This document shows positions 27,828 through 35,293 of a stretch of DNA of 35,293 bases, piece by piece (the stretch's first letter is position 1; every line of letters begins with the position of its first letter). Below the pieces are notes generated by a model, which was not told where the DNA came from, did no database searches, and saw nothing but the letters and a program-made list of their open reading frames with translations. The DNA lies in NCBI GenBank assembly GCA_003241965.1, contig QBMB01000048.1, positions 1 to 35,293 of the forward strand. Direction: 5' to 3'. The stretch comes from Burkholderiales bacterium (GTDB lineage: Bacteria; Pseudomonadota; Gammaproteobacteria; Burkholderiales; Burkholderiaceae_C). Position numbers and translations under genes: made by a program.

Positions 27828-28502
27828 ATGCAAACCATTCGCGTCTGGGACCTTCCCACCCGCCTGTTCCACTGGCTGCTGGCCATCGCTGTTGTGGGCC
27901 TCGTGATCACCGCCAGCATCGGTGGCAACTGGATGAACTGGCACCTGCGCCTGGGCTACAGCGTGCTGGCACTGCTGCTGTTCCGACTGGTCTGGGGTTT
28001 CGTGGGCGGGCATTGGTCGCGCTTCGGCAGTTTTCTGTACGCCCCGTCGACTGTTCTGGCTTACCTGCGAGGACAAGCCAAACCCGAGCACCGCGTGGGC
28101 CACACGCCCTTGGGCGCTCTGTCGGTGTTCGCCCTGCTGATCATCTTGCTGGCGCAGGTCTCCACCGGCCTCATGAGCGACGACGAGATCGCCTTTTTCG
28201 GCCCACTGGTCCGCTTTGTCTCGGGCGACACCGTTGCGCTGGCCACCAGTTACCACAAGAACGTGGGCAAGATCATCGTCATTGCGCTGGTGGTGCTCCA
28301 TGTGGTGGCGATCCTTTTTTACAAGTGGGTGAAGAAGGACAACCTCGTGCGCCCGATGGTCCTGGGTGACAAGGAAGTGCCCCGTGCTGTTGTCGTTCCC
28401 AAGTCGCGGGATTCGGCCGCTTCGCGCACATTGGCCCTGCTGGTGCTGGCCCTGTGCGGCGGTGCGGTGGCCTGGTTGGTCCAGCTGGGCAACGCTTTCT
28501 GA
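27828..28502 (+). CDS. Cytochrome b561-type membrane protein
   Basis: The start at 27828 gives the family-typical MQTIRVWDLPTRLFHWLLA, with the haem-ligand candidate His15 and a second at His39 (MNWHLRLGY). The 224-residue protein has about four to five membrane helices and a later HVVAILFYKWVKKDNLVRPMVLG segment with another conserved His; it matches the prokaryotic b561/Ni-hydrogenase b-type family. It should pass electrons from quinol or another donor to a periplasmic acceptor, here plausibly the divergent cytochrome c'. Confidence 0.9.
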   Translation: MQTIRVWDLPTRLFHWLLAIAVVGLVITASIGGNWMNWHLRLGYSVLALLLFRLVWGFVGGHWSRFGSFLYAPSTVLAYLRGQAKPEHRVGHTPLGALSVFALLIILLAQVSTGLMSDDEIAFFGPLVRFVSGDTVALATSYHKNVGKIIVIALVVLHVVAILFYKWVKKDNLVRPMVLGDKEVPRAVVVPKSRDSAASRTLALLVLALCGGAVAWLVQLGNAF

Positions 28503-28566
28503 TGGGGAACTCCCGTCGTATAGTGAGCGCCCCGTTGCTCGCGCAGGCCAGCCTGCTGCTTCCCGC

Positions 28567-29064
28567 ATGAAACCCACCGAGACAGACAACGTCACGCTTC
28601 GACTGGCGCAGTTTCCAGAGGACCTGAGCACTGTCCGGTCGCTGTTTCTCGACTACCAGACCGACTTGGGCATCGACCTGTGTTTCCAGGGCTTCGATGC
28701 CGAGCTCGCCGGACTGCCCGGCGACTACGCGCAGCCTGCTGGGTCCGTCTTTCTTGCCAGCGTGGACGGTGAACCCGCCGGTTGTTGCGCCTTTCGCGCA
28801 CTCACCAACACCGACCACACCGATGCGTGCGAGATGAAACGCCTTTTCGTGCGACGCGCTTTCCGGGGCTTTGGGCTGGGCCGGCTGCTGGTGGAACGGG
28901 TCATGAGCGACGCACGGCTCGCTGGCTACACCACCATGTTGCTGGACACGCTCAGCGACATGGAAACCGCGCGTGCTTTGTACCAGGAGTCGGGCTTCGT
29001 GGAGGTCGCGCCTTACTATCACAACCCCATTCCTGGCGCGCACTATCTCAAGGTCGATCTCTGA
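28567..29064 (+). CDS. GNAT-family N-acetyltransferase
   Basis: The ATG at 28567 gives 165 residues with a complete GNAT fold: SVFLASVDGEPAGCCAFRAL (strands 2-4), the acetyl-CoA loop RLFVRRAFRGFGLGRLLVERV (R/QxxGxG-type, about 98-118), and the C-terminal ALYQESGFVEVAPYYHNP. It acetylates an amine of an unknown small molecule or protein; the compact size and the MKRLFVRRAFRG pattern are those of general GNAT acetyltransferases. It stands alone 64 bases after the b561 gene and ends at a bidirectional terminator. Confidence 0.9.
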   Translation: MKPTETDNVTLRLAQFPEDLSTVRSLFLDYQTDLGIDLCFQGFDAELAGLPGDYAQPAGSVFLASVDGEPAGCCAFRALTNTDHTDACEMKRLFVRRAFRGFGLGRLLVERVMSDARLAGYTTMLLDTLSDMETARALYQESGFVEVAPYYHNPIPGAHYLKVDL

Positions 29065-29085
29065 TTGCCTATCAGAACGCCCATG

Positions 29086-29120
29086 AAAAAGCCGCCGGTG
29101 CAGCCACCGGCGGCTTTTTT
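29086..29120. terminator. Bidirectional intrinsic terminator
   Basis: GCCGCCGGT (29091-29099) pairs with ACCGGCGGC (29106-29114) around a six-base loop; AAAAA precedes and TTTTTT follows. It separates the convergent acetyltransferase and peroxiredoxin genes and can act on both strands. Confidence 0.93.
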
Positions 29121-29137
29121 ACTGAATCAGCTCCGGA

Positions 29138-29650
29138 TCAGACGCCGGCTTTGGCCTGGGCCAGCAGCGTGGCGGCGTCGCTCACCTCGAACTTGCCCGG
29201 TGCTTCGACGTTCAGCGCCTTGACCACGCCATCCTTGATCAACATCGAGTAGCGGTTGCTGCGCAGACCCATGCCACGACCGGTCAGGTCCAGCGTCAAA
29301 CCCGTGGCCTTGGCGAAGTCGGCGCTGCCGTCGGCCAGCATGCGCACCTTGTCGCCGGTCTTCTGGTCGCGTGCCCAGGCGCCCATCACGAAAGCGTCGT
29401 TCACGCTCAGGCACCAGATCTCGTCGACACCCGCAGCCTTGAAGTCGGCAGCGTGCTCCACGTAACCAGGCACATGCTTGGCCGAACACGTCGGCGTGAA
29501 AGCACCCGGCAGCGCGAACACGGCGATCGTCTTGCCCGAAGAGGCCTTGTGTGCGTCCACCGCATTGGGGCCGATGCTGCAGCCGTTGCCTTCAACTTCG
29601 CTGTATTCCATCAACGTCGCCGCCGGGATTTTTTCGCCAACCTGAATCAT
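29138..29650 (-). CDS. Peroxiredoxin, Prx5 type
   Basis: The start at 29650 follows a GAGGAG site. The 170-residue protein begins MIQVGEKIPAATLMEY and has the Prx5 active site PGAFTPTCS with the peroxidatic Cys55 and supporting Thr52; the distal Arg lies in the GRGMGLRSNRYSM segment. Cys80 (DEIWCLSVND) and Cys24 are possible resolving residues. It reduces hydrogen peroxide or organic peroxides with thiols. It is transcribed separately from the ribosomal genes upstream, whose terminator precedes its leader. Confidence 0.93.
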   Translation of the reverse strand: MIQVGEKIPAATLMEYSEVEGNGCSIGPNAVDAHKASSGKTIAVFALPGAFTPTCSAKHVPGYVEHAADFKAAGVDEIWCLSVNDAFVMGAWARDQKTGDKVRMLADGSADFAKATGLTLDLTGRGMGLRSNRYSMLIKDGVVKALNVEAPGKFEVSDAATLLAQAKAGV

Positions 29651-29692
29651 GCTGTGCTCCTCGTGGTTTTGGGCCCGTGGGCCGTGGTGTAG

Positions 29693-29713
29693 GGGCCCGA
29701 AAAAATCGGGTCC
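29693..29713 (-). other. Second hairpin between rpsQ terminator and peroxiredoxin gene
   Basis: GGGCCCGA (29693-29700) and TCGGGTCC (29706-29713) form an 8-bp stem with one G-T pair and an A5 (T5 on the leftward strand) loop. It sits immediately after the T-run of the rpsQ terminator on the leftward strand and 43 bases before the peroxiredoxin start. It may back up the terminator or belong to the peroxiredoxin leader. Confidence 0.45.
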
Positions 29714-29714
29714 G

Positions 29715-29751
29715 GAAAAAGAAAAAGCGACCGGCATTGTCGGTCGCTTTT
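29715..29751 (-). terminator. Terminator of the S10 operon after rpsQ
   Basis: On the leftward strand GCGACCG-N7-CGGTCGC (29727-29747) is followed by TTTTTCTTTTT (complement of about 29716-29726). This strong rho-independent terminator ends the ribosomal operon directly after rpsQ, 36 bases beyond its stop. The plus strand also has TTTT after the stem, so weak activity in the other direction is possible. Confidence 0.92.
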
Positions 29752-29783
29752 CAGTTCGGCGCTGCAAGCAGCGCGAATCGCGC

Positions 29784-30059
29784 TTAAACCAGCTCGGCCT
29801 TTTGGACCAGGCGGGTGGCAACCCAGTTTTTCGTTTTCGACAGCGGACGGCTCTCGGTGATTTCGATCGTGTCACCGGCCTTGTACTCGCCCTTTTCGTC
29901 GTGGGCGTGGTACTTGCTCGACTTGGCAACGATCTTGTCGTAGAGCTCGTGCTTCACACGGCGCTCGACCAGAACCGTCACGGTCTTGGCGCGTTTGTCA
30001 CTGACGACCTTGCCGATCAAGGTGCGCTTGAGGGATGTTTTAGCTTCCGTCATGGTCAC
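29784..30059 (-). CDS. rpsQ: 30S ribosomal protein S17
   Basis: The 91-residue protein has the S17 OB-fold pattern: [44 protein letters not shown], then [21 protein letters not shown]. It binds 16S rRNA early in 30S assembly. It is the last gene of this operon and is followed by a terminator rather than by rplN, so the spc operon is not joined here. It follows rpmC by three bases. Confidence 0.98.
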   Translation of the reverse strand: MTMTEAKTSLKRTLIGKVVSDKRAKTVTVLVERRVKHELYDKIVAKSSKYHAHDEKGEYKAGDTIEITESRPLSKTKNWVATRLVQKAELV

Positions 30060-30062
30060 TCC

Positions 30063-30269
30063 TTATTTGGCCGAAGCCGCGGTGCGCTGCTTCTCGGCAA
30101 GAATTGTCTTGGCACGAGCGATGGCGCGGCGGGTGTCGCCCAGCACGGCGTTGTTGTTGAGTTGTTGCGTGGCTTTTTGCATGCGCAGACCGAAGTGGGC
30201 CTTTTGCAGCGATTTCACTTCGGCTTCGAGGCCGGCCACATCCTTTTGGCGCAGTTCAGCAGTTTTCAT
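30063..30269 (-). CDS. rpmC: 50S ribosomal protein L29
   Basis: The 68-residue helical protein begins [37 protein letters not shown] and has the L29 core [20 protein letters not shown]29 lies by the peptide exit tunnel and helps dock trigger factor and SRP. Sixteen bases separate it from rplP. Confidence 0.98.
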   Translation of the reverse strand: MKTAELRQKDVAGLEAEVKSLQKAHFGLRMQKATQQLNNNAVLGDTRRAIARAKTILAEKQRTAASAK

Positions 30270-30285
30270 CTTGTGTTCTCCTGAA

Positions 30286-30702
30286 TCACTGACCCAACAA
30301 GCGCGTCACGAACGTGGTGCGCAGGGGAAGTTTGGCGGCGGCCAGCTGGAACGCCTCACGGGCCAGCTGTTCCGGCACGCCGACGATCTCGTACAGCACC
30401 TTGCCGGGCTGGATTTCAGCCACGTAGTACTCCACCGAACCCTTGCCGTTGCCCATGCGGACTTCAGCAGGTTTCTGGGAAATCGGCTTGTCCGGGAACA
30501 CGCGGATCCAGATACGGCCGCCACGTTTGACGTGACGGGAAATCGCGCGACGCGCGGCTTCGATCTGGCGAGCCGTCAGGCGACCGCGGTCGGTCGACTT
30601 CAGGCCGAAGTCACCAAACGCGACGGTCGCGCCGCTGGTGGCGACACCGGTATTGCGGCCTTTTTGTTCCTTGCGGAATTTGCGGCGAGCAGGTTGCAAC
30701 AT
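30286..30702 (-). CDS. rplP: 50S ribosomal protein L16
   Basis: The 138-residue protein begins [17 protein letters not shown] and contains the L16 blocks [40 protein letters not shown] and [20 protein letters not shown]. It organises the A-site region of the 50S subunit. Two bases separate its start from the rpsC stop, so the pair is coupled. Confidence 0.98.
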   Translation of the reverse strand: MLQPARRKFRKEQKGRNTGVATSGATVAFGDFGLKSTDRGRLTARQIEAARRAISRHVKRGGRIWIRVFPDKPISQKPAEVRMGNGKGSVEYYVAEIQPGKVLYEIVGVPEQLAREAFQLAAAKLPLRTTFVTRLLGQ

Positions 30703-30704
30703 TG

Positions 30705-31583
30705 TTATTCTCCTTTGCCGTCCGCAGCTGCAGATGCGGGCGCGGCGTCTTTGCGAACGCGCTTAACGGCGGGTTTGGTTTCGGTTCCGGTCGTGGCTTC
30801 GGCAGGCTTGTCGCTGCCATCGGCCGGAGCAGCGTTCGCACCGGGGCGACGAACCGCAGCGCGGGCAGGAGGACCTGCTGGACGCTCGCGGCGCGGACCA
30901 CGGGGGCGGCGCTCTTCTTCAACACGGGGCTCGGCGGCCACGGGCGCATCGTTGCGACCCAGGGTGTCGCCCTTGTAGACCCAGACCTTGACACCAATGA
31001 TGCCGTAGGTGGTCTTGGCTTCGGACGTGCCGTAGTCGATGTCGGCGCGCAGGGTGTGAAGCGGCACGCGACCTTCGCGGTACCACTCGCAACGGGCAAT
31101 CTCAATGCCGTTCAAACGACCCGACGACATGATCTTGATGCCCTGTGCGCCCAAGCGCATCGCGTTCTGCATGGCGCGTTTCATGGCGCGGCGGAACATG
31201 ATGCGTTTTTCGAGCTGCTGCGTGATGCTGTCGGCGATCAACTTGGCATCGATTTCGGGCTTGCGCACTTCTTCGATGTTGACCGCGACCGGCACGCCCA
31301 GCTTGGCGGCCAGTTCTTTCTTCAGCTTCTCGATGTCTTCGCCTTTTTTGCCGATCACCACGCCCGGACGTGCCGAGTAAATGGTGATGCGGGCGTTCTT
31401 GGCGGGGCGCTCGATCACGACGCGCGAAACGGCGGCGTTCTTCAGCTTGCCCTTGAGGTACTCGCGCACCTTGATGTCTTCGGCCAGCATGCCGGCGAAG
31501 TCACGGTTGCTCGCGTACCAGCGGCTGGCCCAGTTGCGCGAAATGGCGAGGCGGAACCCGGTAGGGTTGATTTTTTGTCCCAT
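30705..31583 (-). CDS. rpsC: 30S ribosomal protein S3, long C-terminal tail
   Basis: The 292-residue protein has the S3 start [18 protein letters not shown], a KH domain ([23 protein letters not shown]) and the conserved C-terminal domain ending in the [13 protein letters not shown] block near residue 210-220. Beyond this lies a tail of about 70 residues rich in Arg, Pro, Ala and Lys, longer than in Escherichia coli S3 (233 residues). Long low-complexity S3 tails occur in Burkholderiales. S3 forms part of the mRNA entry channel. Confidence 0.98.
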   Translation of the reverse strand: MGQKINPTGFRLAISRNWASRWYASNRDFAGMLAEDIKVREYLKGKLKNAAVSRVVIERPAKNARITIYSARPGVVIGKKGEDIEKLKKELAAKLGVPVAVNIEEVRKPEIDAKLIADSITQQLEKRIMFRRAMKRAMQNAMRLGAQGIKIMSSGRLNGIEIARCEWYREGRVPLHTLRADIDYGTSEAKTTYGIIGVKVWVYKGDTLGRNDAPVAAEPRVEEERRPRGPRRERPAGPPARAAVRRPGANAAPADGSDKPAEATTGTETKPAVKRVRKDAAPASAAADGKGE

Positions 31584-31598
31584 ATTCCTGTGACCTCT

Positions 31599-31928
31599 TC
31601 AGTTGCCAACCGTCACGTAGATGTGACACGTGGGTTTGCTGATGCGGTTGCCGCGGCCTTTGGCGCGGGCCGAGAAGCGCTTGAGCGTCGTGCCTTGTTC
31701 GACGTAGATGGTCGTGACCTTCAGTTCGTCGATATCGGCGCCGTCGTTGTGTTCAGCATTGGCGATGGCGGACTCAAGAGCTTTCTTGACAATGCCAGCT
31801 GCCTTCTTCTGCGTGAACGCCAGGATGTTGAGGGCCTGGTCGACCTTTTTGCCGCGAATCAGGTCGGCAACCAGTCGGCCTTTGTCGACCGAGAGGCGAA
31901 CGCCTCGAACGATTGAACGGGTTTCCAT
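31599..31928 (-). CDS. rplV: 50S ribosomal protein L22
   Basis: The 109-residue protein begins [36 protein letters not shown] and ends with the L22 beta-hairpin region [24 protein letters not shown] that lines the exit tunnel. Erythromycin-contact positions in the hairpin look normal. It sits between rpsS and rpsC. Confidence 0.98.
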   Translation of the reverse strand: METRSIVRGVRLSVDKGRLVADLIRGKKVDQALNILAFTQKKAAGIVKKALESAIANAEHNDGADIDELKVTTIYVEQGTTLKRFSARAKGRGNRISKPTCHIYVTVGN

Positions 31929-31937
31929 GGTTGTTCC

Positions 31938-32213
31938 TTACTTCTTCGCTTTTTTGTCGGCCGGATGGCCCTTGAACGTCCGCGTCAGCGAAAACTCGCC
32001 GAGCTTGTGTCCAACCATCTGATCGGTGATGTACACGGGCACGTGCTGCTTGCCGTTGTGCACGGCAATGGTCAGGCCGATGAAATCGGGCAGGATCATC
32101 GAGCGACGCGACCAGGTCTTGACGGGCTTTTTGTCCTTGGTGGACACGGCCTTCTCCACTTTGGCCATCAGGTGATGGTCAACGAAGGGGCCTTTTTTGA
32201 GTGAGCGAGTCAT
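31938..32213 (-). CDS. rpsS: 30S ribosomal protein S19
   Basis: The 91-residue protein has the S19 signature [72 protein letters not shown] and a lysine-rich end. S19 sits in the 30S head and contacts the A-site tRNA. It is nine bases upstream of rplV in the standard order. Confidence 0.98.
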   Translation of the reverse strand: MTRSLKKGPFVDHHLMAKVEKAVSTKDKKPVKTWSRRSMILPDFIGLTIAVHNGKQHVPVYITDQMVGHKLGEFSLTRTFKGHPADKKAKK

Positions 32214-32225
32214 GTTGTCAACCCT

Positions 32226-33050
32226 TTACTTCTTGCGACGCGAGACGATCATCGACTGCGTGCGGCGGTTGTTGCGGGTGCGGTAGCCTTTGGTCAGGTT
32301 GCCCCACGGATCCACCGGAGCGCGGCCTTCGCCGGTCTTGCCCTCACCACCACCGTGTGGGTGGTCGATCGGGTTCATCGCGGTACCGCGAACGGTTGGG
32401 CGAATGCCCATGTGGCGCTTGACACCGGCCTTGCCCAACTGGCGCAAGCTGTGTTCCTGGTTGGACACTTCGCCGATGGTGGCGCGGCAGTCCACGTGGA
32501 CCTTGCGGACCTCGCCGGAGCGCATGCGGACCTGGGCGTAGATGCCTTCGCGAGCCAACAACACAGCCGAGGCGCCGGCGGAACGGGCGATTTGCGCGCC
32601 TTTGCCGACCTGCAGCTCGATGCAGTGGATGGTCGAACCGACCGGGATGTTGCGGATTGGAAGGGTGTTGCCCACGCGGATCGGCGACTCCGAGCCGGAC
32701 AGCAGCGTTGCGCCCACTTCAACGCCACGGGGGGCGATGATGTAGCGGCGCTCGCCGTCGGCGTAGCACACCAGCGCGATGTGCGCCGTGCGGTTCGGGT
32801 CGTACTCGATGCGCTCGACCTTGGCCGGAATGCCATCCTTGTTGCGACGGAAGTCGACAACGCGGTAGTGGTGCTTGTGACCACCGCCCTTGTGGCGGGT
32901 GGTGATGTGACCGTTGTTGTTGCGGCCGGCTTTCTGGAACTGAGGTTCCAGCAGCGGCGCAAAACCTTCACCCTTGTGGAGGTGGTCACGCGTGACCTTC
33001 ACCATGCCGCGACGGCCTGGTGAGGTGGGTTTCATCTTGATGACTGCCAT
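32226..33050 (-). CDS. rplB: 50S ribosomal protein L2
   Basis: The 274-residue protein contains all L2 landmarks: [18 protein letters not shown] near the start, the [29 protein letters not shown] centre, and [26 protein letters not shown] with the conserved histidine important for peptidyl-transferase activity. It follows rplW by two bases. Confidence 0.98.
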   Translation of the reverse strand: MAVIKMKPTSPGRRGMVKVTRDHLHKGEGFAPLLEPQFQKAGRNNNGHITTRHKGGGHKHHYRVVDFRRNKDGIPAKVERIEYDPNRTAHIALVCYADGERRYIIAPRGVEVGATLLSGSESPIRVGNTLPIRNIPVGSTIHCIELQVGKGAQIARSAGASAVLLAREGIYAQVRMRSGEVRKVHVDCRATIGEVSNQEHSLRQLGKAGVKRHMGIRPTVRGTAMNPIDHPHGGGEGKTGEGRAPVDPWGNLTKGYRTRNNRRTQSMIVSRRKK

Positions 33051-33052
33051 GA

Positions 33053-33367
33053 TTAAACGCCCTCCCCGCCGAAGTTCAGCTCTTGACCCGGCATGAGGGT
33101 CACATAGGCCTTGCGAACGTGATCGCGACGGCCAACGGTCTTGCCAAAGCGCTTGGCCTTGCCCTTTTGATTGAGCACGGACACACCCTTGACCTGGACC
33201 TTGAACATCAGTTCAACAGCGGCCTTGATCTCGGGCTTGGAAGCATCGCGCAACACCTTGAACATGATGGCGTTGGTCTGCTCGGCGACCTGGGTGGCTT
33301 TCTCGGACACGATGGGTGCCACGAGGACCTGCATCAGGCGGCCTTCGTCGTATTTTGTGACGTTCAT
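33053..33367 (-). CDS. rplW: 50S ribosomal protein L23
   Basis: The 104-residue protein contains the L23 pattern [46 protein letters not shown] and [21 protein letters not shown]23 lies at the exit tunnel and docks SRP and trigger factor. The ATG shares four bases with the rplD stop (ATGA); an alternative start 11 codons later would lose this coupling. Confidence 0.98.
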   Translation of the reverse strand: MNVTKYDEGRLMQVLVAPIVSEKATQVAEQTNAIMFKVLRDASKPEIKAAVELMFKVQVKGVSVLNQKGKAKRFGKTVGRRDHVRKAYVTLMPGQELNFGGEGV

Positions 33368-33984
33368 GCGAACATCTCCTTGAGCTGGTCGATCGCCGCC
33401 TTGGTGACGATGACTTTCTTGTAATGCACCAGCGACAGCGGATCGGCGTAACGCGGCTCGACCACCAGCACATTGGGCAGGTTGCGCGAAGCCAGGTACA
33501 GGTTTTCGTCGACTTCTTCGGTGATGACCAGAACCGATTGCAGGTTCATGGACTTGAACTTGTCAGCCAGCTGCTTGGTCTTGGGCGAATCCACTTTCAT
33601 GGAATCGATCACGGCCAGACGGCCTTCACGCACCAGCTGCGAGAAGATGGACGCCATGCCGGCGCGGTACATCTTCTTGTTGATCTTCTGGGTGAAATTC
33701 TCGTCGGGGCTGTTCGGGAAAATCCGACCACCGCCACGCCACAGAGGCGAAGAAGTCATACCGGCGCGGGCGCGGCCCGTGCCTTTTTGCTTGAACGGCT
33801 TCTTGGTCGAGTGCTTGACCATCTGGCGGTCTTTTTGTGCACGCGTGCCCTGACGGGCGTTCGCCTGATATGCCACCACGAGTTGGTGAATCAGGGCTTC
33901 GTTGTAATCGCGACCAAACACGGTTTCAGGCACGTCCACATTGGACGATGACTGACCCTGGTCGTTCAGGAGTTCAACTTGCAT
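33364..33984 (-). CDS. rplD: 50S ribosomal protein L4
   Basis: The 206-residue protein begins [47 protein letters not shown] and carries the tunnel loop [26 protein letters not shown]. In Escherichia coli L4 represses its own operon through the S10 leader; a hairpin-rich gap upstream of rplC here could play a similar part. Its start overlaps the rplC stop by one base (TGATG). Confidence 0.98.
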   Translation of the reverse strand: MQVELLNDQGQSSSNVDVPETVFGRDYNEALIHQLVVAYQANARQGTRAQKDRQMVKHSTKKPFKQKGTGRARAGMTSSPLWRGGGRIFPNSPDENFTQKINKKMYRAGMASIFSQLVREGRLAVIDSMKVDSPKTKQLADKFKSMNLQSVLVITEEVDENLYLASRNLPNVLVVEPRYADPLSLVHYKKVIVTKAAIDQLKEMFA

Positions 33985-34655
33985 CAGTTTGCTCCCTTGG
34001 ATTTGGCCTTGATGGCAGGACGCACGGTCAGGAAACCGCCGTTCGAGCCTGGCACAGCGCCACGGATCATGAGCAGCTGACGGGCTTCGTCCACGCGCAC
34101 GATGTCGAGGTTCTGAATTGTTTTGGTGTCATCACCCATGTGACCGGTCATTTTCTTGCCCGGAAACACGCGACCCGGATCCTGGGCCATGGAGATGGAA
34201 CCTGGCACGTTGTGCGAACGGCTGTTGCCGTGCGATGCGCGCTGGGATTTGAAGTTGTGGCGCTTGATGGTGCCGGCGAAGCCTTTACCGATCGAAGTAC
34301 CTTGCACGTCCACTTTCTGACCCACCGCGAAAATCGCGTTGGGGGCCACCACGGCACCGGGCTGGTACTGGGCAGCAACGTCAGAAGCGACGCGGAATTC
34401 CTGGATGATTTCGCCCGCTTCAACACCGGCTTTGGCCAAATGGCCCGCTTCGGGTTTCGTCACGCGGGAGGCACGGCGGGCACCAAAGGTGACCTGCAGC
34501 GCATCGTAGCCATCATGGGCCAGGGTTTTGACCTGTGTCACACGGTTGTTCGACACATCGACCACCGTGACAGGAACTGCGTCCCCATCATCGGTGAACA
34601 GACGCATCATGCCCACCTTGCGACCCAACAACCCGAGGGAGTTGCTAAGACTCAT
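33984..34655 (-). CDS. rplC: 50S ribosomal protein L3
   Basis: The ATG at 34655 ([20 protein letters not shown]) has a GGAG site before it and matches L3 N-termini; an upstream in-frame start would add 24 unlikely residues. The 223-residue protein has the [55 protein letters not shown] central extension that reaches the peptidyl-transferase centre, including the methylated Gln of the MAQDPGR region. It follows a 225-base gap after rpsJ. Confidence 0.98.
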   Translation of the reverse strand: MSLSNSLGLLGRKVGMMRLFTDDGDAVPVTVVDVSNNRVTQVKTLAHDGYDALQVTFGARRASRVTKPEAGHLAKAGVEAGEIIQEFRVASDVAAQYQPGAVVAPNAIFAVGQKVDVQGTSIGKGFAGTIKRHNFKSQRASHGNSRSHNVPGSISMAQDPGRVFPGKKMTGHMGDDTKTIQNLDIVRVDEARQLLMIRGAVPGSNGGFLTVRPAIKAKSKGAN

Positions 34656-34880
34656 TGTTTTCTCCGTTCCCGACTTCAATTGGCCGGGGCTGATGGTGCA
34701 TCGACTCTCCCCAAAGGGCGTCGACACGTTTTAAAAATACGACCTGCATCATTGTCAGACCGCATCGGCAAAGCCGAACTCCCTGGACCGAAATCCAGGA
34801 AAGCCTGCCAGTATAACCAGCAGGCTTTGTTTGTGCAAGCTGGCCGGCACAAGAAGCACCGGTCGGCCTGAAAACCGCAA
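34656..34880 (-). promoter_or_regulatory. rpsJ-rplC leader with hairpins and candidate promoter
   Basis: This 225-base gap is the longest in the window. On the leftward strand it contains, in order, a GGCCG/CGGCC hairpin (34842-34868), AAAGCCTGC-N11-GCAGGCTTT (34800-34828) and CCTGGA-N6-TCCAGG (34782-34799). A candidate promoter follows: CTGACA (34753-34758), 17 bases, then TTTAAA (34730-34735). The hairpins could end or attenuate transcripts coming from tuf-rpsJ while the promoter starts the S10 operon proper. The whole region may also be a target for L4 autoregulation; this is inferred from position only. Confidence 0.5.
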
Positions 34881-35195
34881 TTACTGCAGCTTGATCTCGA
34901 CGTCCACGCCAGCCGGCAGGTCGAGCTTCATCAGGGCGTCAACCGTCTTGTCGGTCGGATCCACGATGTCCATCAGACGCTGGTGCGTGCGGATTTCGAG
35001 CTGGTCGCGGCTGGTCTTGTTGACGTGCGGCGAACGCAGGATGTCAAAACGCCTCATGCGGGTCGGCAGGGGCACGGGGCCCTTGACGATCGCGCCGGTG
35101 CGCTTGGCGGTGTCCACGATCTCGGCGGCCGAGCTGTCGATCAGTTTGTAGTCAAACGCCTTCAGACGAATGCGGATTTTTTGCTTGGTAGACAT
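34881..35195 (-). CDS. rpsJ: 30S ribosomal protein S10
   Basis: The 104-residue protein is a standard S10/Nus[36 protein letters not shown], then [39 protein letters not shown]. Besides its place in the 30S subunit, S10 acts in transcription antitermination with NusB. It is nine bases from the tuf stop and separated from rplC by 225 bases, so it is probably transcribed with the str operon. Confidence 0.98.
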   Translation of the reverse strand: MSTKQKIRIRLKAFDYKLIDSSAAEIVDTAKRTGAIVKGPVPLPTRMRRFDILRSPHVNKTSRDQLEIRTHQRLMDIVDPTDKTVDALMKLDLPAGVDVEIKLQ

Positions 35196-35204
35196 GTCCG
35201 CTCC

Positions 35205-35293
<89 letters not shown>

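Overview
This 35.3 kb, GC-rich window looks like the chromosome of a betaproteobacterium, most likely order Burkholderiales, family Comamonadaceae. The evidence is the gene content and order: a complete atpIBEFHAGDC operon divergent from a DUF493-lipB-lipA unit, tuf followed by rpsJ and an S10 operon, and a three-gene EIIA(Man-type)-HPr-EI phosphotransfer set. The protein sequences also look Comamonadaceae-like. The genus cannot be fixed by eye. No rRNA, tRNA, CRISPR array, transposase, integrase or phage gene was seen, and no gene-free stretch exceeds about 225 bases.

Layout. (1) 1-620: the end of one TPM-domain gene and a complete second one. (2) 635-1225: a cyclic-nucleotide-binding-domain protein without a DNA-binding domain. 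(3) 1320-8541: a compact accessory cluster. A cupin dioxygenase, a short-chain dehydrogenase, a Tat-type periplasmic binding protein and a four-gene branched-chain-type ABC transporter (livG, livF, livH, livM) are read leftwards with overlapping or near-touching ends. A divergent AraC/XylS regulator lies across a 176-base promoter region. The cupin resembles 2,4'-dihydroxyacetophenone dioxygenase, so the cluster may import and cleave an aromatic hydroxyketone. (4) 8544-16024: the ATP synthase operon (leftward), with a strong terminator lying inside the 3' end of the AraC gene and a 101-base imperfect palindrome between atpD and atpC. (5) 16210-19815: DUF493, lipB, lipA (lipoate synthesis), a short AraC-type regulator and an EamA transporter. 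(6) 19819-24077, leftward: a lipoprotein, an MFS transporter, EIIA, HPr and enzyme I. (7) 24136-29650: a CoA-transferase, two thioredoxin-fold proteins, DUF4197, a divergent cytochrome c'/cytochrome b561 pair, an acetyltransferase and a peroxiredoxin, with clear bidirectional terminators. (8) 29784-35293, leftward: tuf (partial), rpsJ, then rplC-rplD-rplW-rplB-rpsS-rplV-rpsC-rplP-rpmC-rpsQ and a terminator.

Most of the window is core housekeeping DNA. The part most likely to hold something not yet described is the cupin/SDR/Liv/AraC cluster. Other points worth a look are the palindromic element at the atpD stop codon, the hairpin-rich rpsJ-rplC gap, the control signals flanking atpE, and the symmetric elements between the cytochrome genes. 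All functional calls come from reading motifs and family resemblance; no database search was possible.
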